Source: JADJPO01 sp963825645 (GTDB lineage: Bacteria; Actinomycetota; Actinomycetes; Actinomycetales; Kineosporiaceae). From it: a stretch of 64,000 nt of DNA. The position numbers and the translations under genes were made by a program. Each line of letters begins with the position of its first letter. Positions within the stretch are counted from its first letter, which is position 1. The notes under the pieces are model-generated. The model made no database searches, was not told the origin of the DNA, and saw nothing but the letters and a program-made list of their open reading frames with translations. Shown here piece by piece: positions 35,699 through 43,182 of the stretch. The stretch is from the NCBI GenBank assembly GCA_963825645.1, contig CAWGTT010000007.1:62001-126000 (forward strand), written 5' to 3'.

Positions 35699-36397
35699 CT
35701 AGCTGAGCAGTCGGCTGATCAGGACCGAGGCGGCGCGAGCCTCGATGCGCATCAGCCCGAGATTGGAGTCGCTTGGCCCGGACAACACCAAGACCGCCTG
35801 ATCACCGGCGGCATAGGCGACCATGTACCCGTTCTCACCACGCACGACCGCTTCCTGGAAGCCCCCGAGATTCGTGCGTTCACTGATCCTCTTGCCGAGG
35901 CCGAGCGCCGTCGCGGCCATTGCGGCCACTCGGTCGGCGTCCGCTTCGGCGAACTCATGCGCGACCGGCAGACCGTCCACCGAGGCGATCATCGCCCCAT
36001 GCAGCTCTGGTATCGACCGCCGCACACCGGCCAGAATGCGCTGCAGCGCCTCGTGCTTGCCCATGGGCGCCACATCGTTGGACACCCCACTGACCGCTGT
36101 CATCGCCGCTCCTTCGTGATGGACGACGGGCACGGCGATTACGCCGGCCTCGTCGGGGGGGCTGCTCTGGACTCGGTGGCCGGTCTGCTCGTCCCGTACA
36201 TCGTCTGGCGCGGAGGTCGCGGGACCGATCCCGAGCTCGGAGGCCATGTTCCGGGCGACTTCCCGGATCATGTCCTCGTCCGAGAGCTCCTTCAGATCGG
36301 CGGTGGCCGTCGGGGTGGTCGCGTCCCGGCCCGAAAAGCGTGCCCGAAGCCGTGATAGGCCCGATGCTCGAGCGGCATGGGAGTCCCGCTCCTGCAT
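35699..36397 (-). CDS. Roadblock/LC7 domain protein with long N-terminal region
   Basis: The protein has 232 residues from ATG 36397; a GTG at 36430 is an alternative. Residues 1-105 are hydrophilic, with a short helix (ELSDEDMIREVARNMASELG) and no known domain. Residues 110-230 form a Roadblock/LC7 (MglB-like) domain: LQRILAGVRRSIPELHGAMI, then ASVDGLPVAH and VLSGPSDSNLGLMRIEAR. Such domains dimerise and often control small GTPases or sense-and-signal partners; no GTPase gene is seen here. It is the first gene of the pair with protoglobin, and a second Roadblock gene lies at 38.2 kb. Confidence 0.78.
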   Translation of the reverse strand: MQERDSHAARASGLSRLRARFSGRDATTPTATADLKELSDEDMIREVARNMASELGIGPATSAPDDVRDEQTGHRVQSSPPDEAGVIAVPVVHHEGAAMTAVSGVSNDVAPMGKHEALQRILAGVRRSIPELHGAMIASVDGLPVAHEFAEADADRVAAMAATALGLGKRISERTNLGGFQEAVVRGENGYMVAYAAGDQAVLVLSGPSDSNLGLMRIEARAASVLISRLLS

Positions 36398-36581
36398 GTA
36401 CTGAGTCCCTTCCTCAGCCGCGCCGCACAACGTGGCGAACAGTTAGTTCTCCGCTACGCACAGTGGGGTTACGGCTCCGATCCGGTGTACTGCTTCTCCG
36501 ACCGAAACAGTAGATCCCCGGTTCGATCGAGCCAGATAATAACAGTGCGCTAACCTGCGCGAAGGCCGATCCGAGGTAGGG
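36398..36581. promoter_or_regulatory. Divergent promoter region of the Roadblock and OmpA genes
   Basis: This is the most AT-rich non-coding stretch nearby (for example CCAGATAATAACAGTG), between two divergent gene pairs. GATAAT near 36535 could be a -10 box for the rightward genes; no convincing -35 box stands at the usual distance. Confidence 0.35.
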
Positions 36582-37436
36582 ATGCATACGCGAATCCATG
36601 ACGGCTCAGTCCTTGAGCGGCCGGGACACTTGTGGGGTCTCGTCGCCCTGTTCGCGATCGTTCTTGTCGCGTCCTGGGCCACCGCCTCCCGTATCGAGGG
36701 CGACGTCCGTACCCGTGTGCAGGCCGCTATGGCCGCGGCCGATCTGCCGGTTCAGGTGCAGGTCCACGGTCGTGACGTGGTGGTCGAGGAGATGGCGACC
36801 GTTGGGATCGGCGGGAGCCCCCAGATCACAGCGAAGGCCGCTGACCTGCTCGAACGCGCTGCTGCCGCCGCCGCTGGGGTGGATGGAGTGCGGGTGGTGA
36901 CCCGGCAGGCGGCCCCTGACACTGCCGCGGCGCCGACGGTGCCTGCACCGCAGCCGACGGCCCCGGCACCCCAGCCGACGGCCCCGGCACCGCAGCCGAC
37001 GGCCCCGGCCGTCACGCCGACGGCCCCGGGCGTGGAACTGTCTGTGCCACTCGGCTCGGACGGCGCCGCAGCGACGCCGTCGACCTCACCGTCACCATTC
37101 TCCACGGTCACCATTCTCTTTCCATCATCAAGTGACGCGCTCTCCGCTGCGGCCATTGCGGACATTCGACGGGTAGCGATATACATGAAAGCCGACAAAG
37201 CATCGACCGTAGTTATTCGCGGGCATTCAGACGGCCTTGGTTCAGAGGCGGTGAAGAAACGAATATCAGTACTACGGGCTCAGACGACGCGCGATTTCTT
37301 GGTCTCTCGCGGAATACCCATCAGTCGCACCTCGATCGAGGCATACTCGGACAGGAGGCCGCTAGCCTCCAACAGCACCGCAGCCGGGCGTGCGCAGAAT
37401 CGGCGCGCGACCATCGACCTCAAGGACCCCCGCTGA
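36582..37436 (+). CDS. BON-like/OmpA family envelope protein
   Basis: The 284-residue protein has one N-terminal transmembrane helix (residues 17-36), a BON-like domain (about 38-105, with RVQAAMAAADLPVQVQ), a Pro-rich linker with three PAPQPTA repeats, and an OmpA peptidoglycan-binding domain (about 165-284: IRGHSDGLGSEAVKKRISVL, SIEAYSDRRPLASN, RAQNRRATI). The layout resembles mycobacterial ArfA-type proteins. The OmpA part uses many A/T-ending codons (ATA, AGT, GAA), unlike its neighbours. The start of the next gene overlaps its stop by one base. Confidence 0.82.
   Translation: MHTRIHDGSVLERPGHLWGLVALFAIVLVASWATASRIEGDVRTRVQAAMAAADLPVQVQVHGRDVVVEEMATVGIGGSPQITAKAADLLERAAAAAAGVDGVRVVTRQAAPDTAAAPTVPAPQPTAPAPQPTAPAPQPTAPAVTPTAPGVELSVPLGSDGAAATPSTSPSPFSTVTILFPSSSDALSAAAIADIRRVAIYMKADKASTVVIRGHSDGLGSEAVKKRISVLRAQTTRDFLVSRGIPISRTSIEAYSDRRPLASNSTAAGRAQNRRATIDLKDPR
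36942..37025 (+). repeat. Coding 21-bp repeats (PAPQPTA)
   Basis: Three 21-bp units and a fourth degenerate one encode the Pro-rich linker of the OmpA-like protein. Copy number could vary by slippage without breaking the frame. Confidence 0.8.
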
Positions 37437-37990
37437 TGCTGACTGGCCTCCCGTACCTGTTCGCCCAGGTCGCGCTGCTGGCGGTCGGCGCTGCGATACT
37501 TGGCCTCCTGGGCGGCCGCTACCTGTGGGCGGGTCGGCGGCGAGAACAGGTATCCGACCCGGGGCGGCCCGGGGCAGCGATCGCCTCGGACACGTCTCCC
37601 GCCGCCCCGGCCGACTTGGAGCCGGCCCTGTCGGGCCTCGAACAACGGCTACGAGCCTCGGAGTCCGAGGTCGAGGACCTGCGCCAGGCGATGTCGCACA
37701 TCGCAGATCGCAAGGACACCGAGATGGGACGCTTGGAGAGCGGCGCCATCCGCGCCCTGGACACGGTGATCCTGACCCATCAAGAACAGATCACCGCCTT
37801 GGAGGCCAGACTCGAGGCCACTGAACTGGCGGCGACTGAGCAGGCGGAGCTGCTCGCGGCGGAGCGCGTTCTCGGCCAACGACTTCGGGCGGCGCTCGAC
37901 TCGCGGGACTCACGGATCGCTGCGTTGTCCCGCCAGTTGAACGGCTCAGGAGGTCCAGGTCTCGACGCGTCTGACGGACCCTACGCATGA
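37436..37990 (+). CDS. Membrane-anchored coiled-coil protein
   Basis: The 184-residue protein has one transmembrane helix (residues 7-32, LFAQVALLAVGAAILGLLGG) followed by a charged linker and a long coiled coil (about 60-165: LEQRLRASESEVEDLRQAMS, then LEARLEATELAATEQAEL). It has no catalytic motif. The start overlaps the OmpA-like gene stop (TGATG), so the two are co-translated and probably act together at the envelope, perhaps as a scaffold. I do not recognise a named family. Confidence 0.65.
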   Translation: MLTGLPYLFAQVALLAVGAAILGLLGGRYLWAGRRREQVSDPGRPGAAIASDTSPAAPADLEPALSGLEQRLRASESEVEDLRQAMSHIADRKDTEMGRLESGAIRALDTVILTHQEQITALEARLEATELAATEQAELLAAERVLGQRLRAALDSRDSRIAALSRQLNGSGGPGLDASDGPYA

Positions 37991-38099
37991 CCACCAGTCG
38001 CCTGTCATGTGGCACGGGTGCAGCGGCGCAGGAACCGGTGGGCTGATGGCGCCGAATGGGTGAGTCTGGCTATCTGATCACAATCTGTCGCACTCGGGA

Positions 38100-38116
38100 C
38101 TAGGCTGCGCGCCTAG
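38100..38116 (+). promoter_or_regulatory. Inverted repeat upstream of the second Roadblock gene
   Basis: CTAGGC and GCCTAG flank a 5-base spacer (TGCGC), about 55 bases before the Roadblock start. It could be an operator or part of the leader; there is no T-run. Confidence 0.4.
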
Positions 38117-38170
38117 ACGCCGGCCCGGGGTGGGCCCGTGGCCGGCGGGTCACGACAAGGAGCGTCACGG

Positions 38171-38539
38171 ATGTCGAACCGCACCGAACAGATCAATACA
38201 GTCCTGCAAGCCCTGGTCAGCAGCTCCCCTGACGTCGAGGGGGCGGCGCTGGTGACAATGGACGGTCTGCCCCTTGCTTCTGCGCTTCCTGCGGGTTCGG
38301 ACGAGGACCGGGTGTCGGCGATGGGCGCCGCGGCGCTGTCGATGGGGGAACGGACCGTCGCCGAGCTGAAGCGGGGAACGCTTGAGCAGGTGTACGTCAA
38401 AGGCAACGGTGGCTACGTCATCCTGATGCAGGCCGGCTCCGAGACCGTACTCGAGACGATCTCCAGCTCTGATGCCCGCCTGGGCCTGCTCCTGTACGAG
38501 ATGAAGCTTGCTGCGAAGGAACTCGCCACGCTGGTATGA
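38171..38539 (+). CDS. Roadblock/LC7 domain protein (MglB-like)
   Basis: The 122-residue protein, starting after AAGGAG, is a single Roadblock/LC7 domain: NTVLQALVSSSPDVEGAALV, then TMDGLPLASAL, and a C-terminal SSDARLGLLLYEMKLAAKEL helix. The G-L-L-L-Y-E-M end is typical of the actinobacterial and myxobacterial sensors. It overlaps the PAS gene by 4 bases. Its domain resembles that of the Roadblock protein at 35.7 kb, so the window carries two related signalling subunits. Confidence 0.85.
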   Translation: MSNRTEQINTVLQALVSSSPDVEGAALVTMDGLPLASALPAGSDEDRVSAMGAAALSMGERTVAELKRGTLEQVYVKGNGGYVILMQAGSETVLETISSSDARLGLLLYEMKLAAKELATLV

Positions 38540-39048
38540 AACCGTTGCGGGACATGACACCCGAGGACGTCGTCGAGGCCGGCCGGTCGTGCGTCCTCAC
38601 CTACTACGACGGCACCTCGAGAACTGTGATCACGACAGCTCGGGAGACGCTGTTCCCCACCGGGGAACTGATCGTCTCGCAGACCGACGCGGCCGGCACG
38701 ATCACAATGTGCAACGAGGCGTTCGTGCGGATGTCCGGGTACGCGCGCGAAGAACTCATGGGGGCGCCTCACTCGATCCTGCGGCACCCCGACATGCCGC
38801 GTGCTGCTTTCGCCGACCTGTGGGACACGGTGAACGCCGGCAAGCGCTGGAGCGGGTACGTGAAGAACCTGCGAAAGGACGGCGGGTTCTACTGGGTCTA
38901 CGCGACGGTGATCCCGAAGGTGCGCGACGGAAAGATCGTCGGCCACACGTCGGTGCGTCGAGAGCCCTCGCGTACCAAAGTCGATGAAGCCGCGGAGCTA
39001 TACGTCTCGATGCTGGGCGACGAACGAGTGTCAGGGGGTTCGGCATGA
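38536..39048 (+). CDS. PAS-domain sensor protein (Aer-like PAS)
   Basis: The 170-residue protein consists of a PAS domain (residues about 40-140) with TITMCNEAFVRMSGYAREEL, the GAPHSILRHPDMPRAAFADL block, and NLRKDGGFYWVYATVIPKV. The H-x-x-x-R-H-P-D-M-P pattern and W-x-G-x-V-K-N are characteristic of Aer-type FAD-binding PAS domains. I infer a flavin-based redox sensor. It has no output domain, so it must signal through its coupled neighbours, a Roadblock protein and a PhnD-like protein. Both ends overlap neighbours by 4 bases. Confidence 0.85.
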   Translation: MKPLRDMTPEDVVEAGRSCVLTYYDGTSRTVITTARETLFPTGELIVSQTDAAGTITMCNEAFVRMSGYAREELMGAPHSILRHPDMPRAAFADLWDTVNAGKRWSGYVKNLRKDGGFYWVYATVIPKVRDGKIVGHTSVRREPSRTKVDEAAELYVSMLGDERVSGGSA

Positions 39049-39797
39049 CGCATCAGTTCGCGATCAGCCCCGATGTGCATGCGCGGAACATCACCGACTG
39101 GTTCCTGCTGAACACCCGGCTTCAGCGCGTGACGGGTGCGGCCTTCCACGCGGCCACCTACGACGACTTCGCCGATCTGCACGCCGCTTACGACGCCGGG
39201 CAGGTCGACCTCGTGTTCGCCAACGCAGCCGACACCGCGATGCTGGTGCGTGACCGCGGCTATCTGCCGATTGCCGGACCGGCCGACGTCTCGGACGAGG
39301 CGGCGATCGTGGTCGCCGACGACAGCCCGCTCCTCACCCTGCTGGACGCCGCAGGTCACCTCTCGGTTGCGGCCACGGACGCCCCGGACGTCGAGCGGAT
39401 CTGCCGGATCCTTCTCGAACCGGCCGATCTGGGCCCGGAGCAGATCGACGTCGCCTACAAGCGCAACTACGTCCTGGTGGCCAAGGCCGTGATCACCGGA
39501 GAGGTACAGGCGGGGTTCTTCCTGCGAGCGGCCTTCGACGATCTCTCTCAGGTGACGCAGTCGCGGTTACGGCCACTCATCTCGAGCCAGATCTACGTCG
39601 TCCGGCACTGCATGCTGGCCAGCCCGGCGCTGGCCCACCAGGTCGACTGCATAGTGGCCGGACTGGAGGCGATGGCGGACAACCCTGCCGACCAAGGCCT
39701 GCTCGAGGGGCTGGGAGCACCTGCCGGATGGCGACGGATGACCATGGACGACACCCAGTTCATGATCGATCTCATGGACGCGCTGGCTCAGGGGTAA
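39045..39797 (+). CDS. PhnD-like ligand-binding protein without signal peptide
   Basis: The 250-residue protein reads as a periplasmic-binding-protein-type fold of the phosphonate/phosphite (PhnD) group: an early TYDDFADLHAAYDAGQVDLV segment, then ANAADTAMLVRDRGYLPIAG and YKRNYVLVAKAVITGEVQAG. It lacks any signal peptide or lipobox, so it should be cytosolic. No ABC transporter genes are near. Being coupled to PAS and Roadblock genes, it is more likely a ligand sensor or scaffold than a transport component. That role is inference. Confidence 0.7.
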   Translation: MTHQFAISPDVHARNITDWFLLNTRLQRVTGAAFHAATYDDFADLHAAYDAGQVDLVFANAADTAMLVRDRGYLPIAGPADVSDEAAIVVADDSPLLTLLDAAGHLSVAATDAPDVERICRILLEPADLGPEQIDVAYKRNYVLVAKAVITGEVQAGFFLRAAFDDLSQVTQSRLRPLISSQIYVVRHCMLASPALAHQVDCIVAGLEAMADNPADQGLLEGLGAPAGWRRMTMDDTQFMIDLMDALAQG

Positions 39798-39961
39798 ACC
39801 GGCCCATTGGCGACGGTGGCGTCGACCATCGCCATCGACCTGCTCCTGAGTGACCACCCGGCCACATCCACGTCACCGGGACCTCGGCACCTTGACCTCC
39901 CCCGCGGTAAGAGTGTGCTGGACCTACAAGCCCACAGCGCCCGCAAGAGGAGGTAGATCCC

Positions 39962-40459
39962 GTGGCCATGGACACTCCCGCGTGGGAGGCGGTTCCGGTC
40001 GACACGCCGGACGACGTGAACGTCGTGATCGGGCAGTCGCACTTCATCAAGACGGTCGAGGACCTGCATGAGGCGTTGGCGGGCGTCAGTCCCTCGCTGC
40101 GGTTCGGGCTGGCCTTCTGCGAGGCGTCCGGGCCACGGCTGGTCCGGCGGTCCGGCAATGACTCCGAACTGGTGGAGCTCGCGACGAACAACGCCTTGGC
40201 GATCGGGGCCGGGCACTCGTTCGTGATCTGCCTGCGCGACGGGTTCCCGGTCAACGTCCTCAACCAGGTGAAGACCGTCCCGGAGGTGTGCACGATCTTC
40301 TGCGCGACGGCCAACCCGGTGGAGGTGCTCGTCGTGACGACCACCCGCGGCCGCGGCGTCATCGGCGTCGTCGACGGTCAGCCGCCCTTGGGCGTGGAGA
40401 CAGAGGCCGATGCCACCACCCGGCATGACCTGTTACGCGCCATCGGTTACAAGCTCTGA
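39962..40459 (+). CDS. Adenosine-specific kinase family (PF04008) protein
   Basis: The 165-residue protein matches the small adenosine-specific-kinase family found in archaea and some bacteria: NVVIGQSHFIKTVEDLHEAL, FGLAFCEASGPRLVR, NALAIGAGHSFVICLRDGFP and TIFCATANPVEVLVV. It starts at GTG 39962 after an AGGAGG site. Its length fits the family. The functional label rests on few studied members; treat it as a family name, not a proven activity. It stands 11 bases upstream of the AmrS gene. Confidence 0.82.
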   Translation: MAMDTPAWEAVPVDTPDDVNVVIGQSHFIKTVEDLHEALAGVSPSLRFGLAFCEASGPRLVRRSGNDSELVELATNNALAIGAGHSFVICLRDGFPVNVLNQVKTVPEVCTIFCATANPVEVLVVTTTRGRGVIGVVDGQPPLGVETEADATTRHDLLRAIGYKL

Positions 40460-40470
40460 GCCGAGGTCCG

Positions 40471-41574
40471 ATGAGTACAGATGTCTGCATGGACGATCCG
40501 TACACCGTCCCGACCCGGTACTGGCACCGCCTGCCGGACGGCCGCCTGCAGTGCGACGTGTGCCCGCGTGCCTGTCGGTTGCACGACGGGCAGCGCGGCT
40601 TGTGCTTCGTCCGGGCGAGGACAGCGGACCAGATCGTGCTGACGAGCTACGGCCGTTCGAGCGGCTTCTGCGTCGACCCGATCGAGAAGAAGCCCTTGTA
40701 CCACTTCCTGCCGGGCACCCCGGTGCTGTCCTTCGGAACCGCGGGCTGCAATCTCGCGTGCCGGTTCTGCCAGAACTGGGACATCAGCAAGTCCCGAGAA
40801 ACGCACCGGTTGACCGACTCCGCCTCCCCAGAGGAGATCGCGCGGACGGCGCAGGAGCTCGGCTGCCGCAGCGTCGCCTTCACCTACAACGACCCGGTGA
40901 TCTTCCTCGAGTACGCGATGGACGTCGCGGACGCCTGTCACGAGCGGGGAATCCGGGCGGTGGCGGTGTCGGCCGGGTACATGTGCGCGCCTGCCCGACG
41001 AGACTTCTACGCGCACCTGGATGCCGCCAACATCGACCTCAAGGCCTTCTCCGACAAGTTCTACCGCAAGGTCACCCTCGGCCGGCTCGCGCCGGTGCTG
41101 GACACGCTGTCCTACCTGCGCCACGAGACCGACGTCTGGCTGGAGATCACCACCTTGCTGATCCCGGGTCACAACGACGGCCCCGCGGAGATCGAGGCAC
41201 TGACCCGCTGGGTGCTCGACGAGCTGGGAGCCGATGTCCCCGTGCACTTCTCGGCGTTCCATCCCGACTTCAAGATGCTCGACGTCCCGCCGACACCGCC
41301 TGCCACGCTGGCCCAGGCACGGCGAATCGCGCTCGACAACGGCCTGCGTCACGTCTACACCGGGAACGTGCGTGACCCGGAGGGGGGGACCACGTACTGC
41401 CCAGGCTGCACGGCACCTGTCGTCGTCCGGGACGGCTACCGGATCGACGGCTACCGCCTCGATGACGAGGGTCGGTGCCGGGTCTGCGGTACCCGGCTCC
41501 CTGGGCTGTACGACGGAGCGGCCGGCGCCTGGGGTCCGCGCCGTCTGCCGGTCCGTCTGGCCTCGGAGCGGTGA
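40471..41574 (+). CDS. amrS: AmmeMemoRadiSam system radical SAM enzyme
   Basis: The 367-residue protein has the radical SAM cluster C-N-L-A-C-R-F-C (C93, C97, C100) with the GTAGC lead-in, an N-terminal cysteine cluster (C28, C31, C35, C45), the NDPVIFLEYAMDVADAC block, and a C-terminal zinc-ribbon pair (YCPGC, CRVCG). It fits the AmmeMemoRadiSam radical SAM family, whose substrate is still unknown. ATG 40471 or 40489 may be the start. Four bases separate it from the Memo-family gene. Confidence 0.88.
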   Translation: MSTDVCMDDPYTVPTRYWHRLPDGRLQCDVCPRACRLHDGQRGLCFVRARTADQIVLTSYGRSSGFCVDPIEKKPLYHFLPGTPVLSFGTAGCNLACRFCQNWDISKSRETHRLTDSASPEEIARTAQELGCRSVAFTYNDPVIFLEYAMDVADACHERGIRAVAVSAGYMCAPARRDFYAHLDAANIDLKAFSDKFYRKVTLGRLAPVLDTLSYLRHETDVWLEITTLLIPGHNDGPAEIEALTRWVLDELGADVPVHFSAFHPDFKMLDVPPTPPATLAQARRIALDNGLRHVYTGNVRDPEGGTTYCPGCTAPVVVRDGYRIDGYRLDDEGRCRVCGTRLPGLYDGAAGAWGPRRLPVRLASER

Positions 41575-41578
41575 CCCG

Positions 41579-42421
41579 ATGGCCGGGATCATCGGCGGAC
41601 GTCGGACGCGCAGGCCCGCGGTCGCCGGCTTGTTCTACCCCGCCGCACCGGAGGAGCTCGCTGCCACGGTGGACGGCCTGCTGTCAGCCGCGCGCGACGC
41701 CTCGGCGTCCGTCCCCGAGGCCGCACCCGGTCACCATCCGCCGCCCATCCGGGCGCTCATCGTCCCGCACGCCGGGTACGTCTACAGCGGACCTGTGGCC
41801 GCGAGCGGCTACGCCGCCCTGAGGGCTCAGGACGTCGAGCCGCCGCGCCGCGTCGTCCTGCTCGGGCCCTCCCACTACGTCCCCCTGGACGGCATGGCCT
41901 GCGCCGCCGCGGACCGCTGGCGGACGCCACTCGGTGAGGTCGAGGTCGAGCGGGCGCCCGGCATTCCCCCCGACGACCGGCCCCACGCCGACGAGCACGC
42001 GCTGGAGGTGCAGCTGCCGTTCCTGCAACGGGTCGCACAACCGCTCGGGCAACGCCGGCTCATCGTCGTTCCGATCGCCGTGGGGCGCACTGCGGCAGCA
42101 GACGTGTCGGACCGCCTCGACGCCCTCGAGGCGACCGGACCGACCGTGGTCGTGGTCAGTACCGATCTGAGTCACTACCACGACGCGGCCACCGCCGCTC
42201 GGCTGGACCGGCGGACGGCGGAGGCGATCCTCTCCCGGGACGTGCACGCGATCCGGCCCGAGGACGCCTGCGGGGCCTGGGCCCTTCGCGGTCTGCTCGA
42301 CCACTCACGTCGCCGCGGCAGGTCGATCCAGCTCCTCGACCTGCGCACGTCAGCCGACACTGCCGGTGGCCCCGAGCGCGTCGTGGGGTACGGAGCGTTC
42401 ACCGTGACCGGGGGCACGTGA
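41579..42421 (+). CDS. amrB: AmmeMemoRadiSam system protein B (Memo family)
   Basis: The 280-residue protein is a Memo/LigB-like fold: RRPAVAGLFYPA, VPHAGYVYSGPVAASGYAA, LLGPSHYVPLDG, HADEHALEVQLPFLQ and STDLSHYHD. The histidines of the putative metal site are all present. Human Memo binds copper in a redox role; bacterial members are uncharacterised. The frame is open further left, but that part is antisense-like to amrS. No AMMECR1-domain partner, usual for this system, is seen in the window. Confidence 0.88.
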   Translation: MAGIIGGRRTRRPAVAGLFYPAAPEELAATVDGLLSAARDASASVPEAAPGHHPPPIRALIVPHAGYVYSGPVAASGYAALRAQDVEPPRRVVLLGPSHYVPLDGMACAAADRWRTPLGEVEVERAPGIPPDDRPHADEHALEVQLPFLQRVAQPLGQRRLIVVPIAVGRTAAADVSDRLDALEATGPTVVVVSTDLSHYHDAATAARLDRRTAEAILSRDVHAIRPEDACGAWALRGLLDHSRRRGRSIQLLDLRTSADTAGGPERVVGYGAFTVTGGT

Positions 42422-42430
42422 CGAGCGGTC

Positions 42431-43096
42431 TCAGGTGAGGTGGCTCAGGAACCAGTCACGAGCAAGGGCGGCGGCCGATTCCAGGGTGCCCCGTTCCTCG
42501 AACAGATGCGTCGCACCCGGGACGACCTCGAGCCGGGCCTCGCAGCGAAGGCCGGCCAGCGCCTGCCGGTTCAGCGCGAGCACCTCGCGATCCCGCCCCC
42601 CGACGATGAGCAGAGTCGGGGCGCGGACCGTTGCCAGCTGGGGACCCGCCAGGTCCGGCCTGCCGCCCCGCGAGACGATCGCGGACACGTCCGCGGGGGG
42701 CTCGGCCGCCGCCCACAGCGCCGCCGCGGCGCCCGTACTGGCACCGAACCACCCGACTCGCAGCCCCGTGAGCTCGGGACGGGCGCGACACCACGCCGTG
42801 GCGCCCGACAGCCGATCGGCGAGCAGCGGGACGTCGAACACGTTGCGCCGGTCGAGGCCCTCCCCCGCAGTAAGCAGGTCGAACAGGACGGTCGCCAGTC
42901 CGGATCGGTTGAGGAGCCGGGCGACGAGCGCGTTGCGCGGGCTGTGGCGGCTGCTGCCGCTGCCGTGGGCGAACAACACCAGACCGGCCGCCGGGTCCGG
43001 TAGGTCCAGCCGGCCGTCGAGCGGCACGTCCCCCACCGAGAGCCGGATCTCCTCGGTGCGTAGCGGCGGACCCTCCAGGGGTTGATCGACATCCAT
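42431..43096 (-). CDS. Dienelactone hydrolase-like alpha/beta hydrolase
   Basis: The 221-residue protein from ATG 43096 has a GGAGG site 6 bases upstream. The fold markers are LVLFAHGSGSSRHSPRN, the nucleophile elbow WFGASTGAAA (Ser in G-A-S-T-G), LLIVGGRDREVLAL with the acid, and GATHLFEERGTLE with the His. This is the compact phosphoribosyltransferase-linked/dienelactone group often found in actinobacteria. The substrate is unknown. It lies downstream of the MFS gene on the same strand, 86 bases apart. Confidence 0.82.
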   Translation of the reverse strand: MDVDQPLEGPPLRTEEIRLSVGDVPLDGRLDLPDPAAGLVLFAHGSGSSRHSPRNALVARLLNRSGLATVLFDLLTAGEGLDRRNVFDVPLLADRLSGATAWCRARPELTGLRVGWFGASTGAAAALWAAAEPPADVSAIVSRGGRPDLAGPQLATVRAPTLLIVGGRDREVLALNRQALAGLRCEARLEVVPGATHLFEERGTLESAAALARDWFLSHLT

Positions 43097-43182
43097 GGCG
43101 ACCTCCACGGTCGAGACAGCCCTCCCTGCCAGCGTCCCGCCGATCGACGCGAGATGACCGGACCGAAGGTCGGTCGCAGCGG

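Noticed and set aside
36942..37025. PAPQPTA repeats as a possible surface-antigen tract
   Set aside because: They lie inside a normal proline-rich linker between BON-like and OmpA domains; no need for a special explanation.
39797..39961. TTGACC near 39891 as a strong promoter
   Set aside because: No -10 box lies at a usable distance (the nearest TAAGAG is only about 10 bases away).
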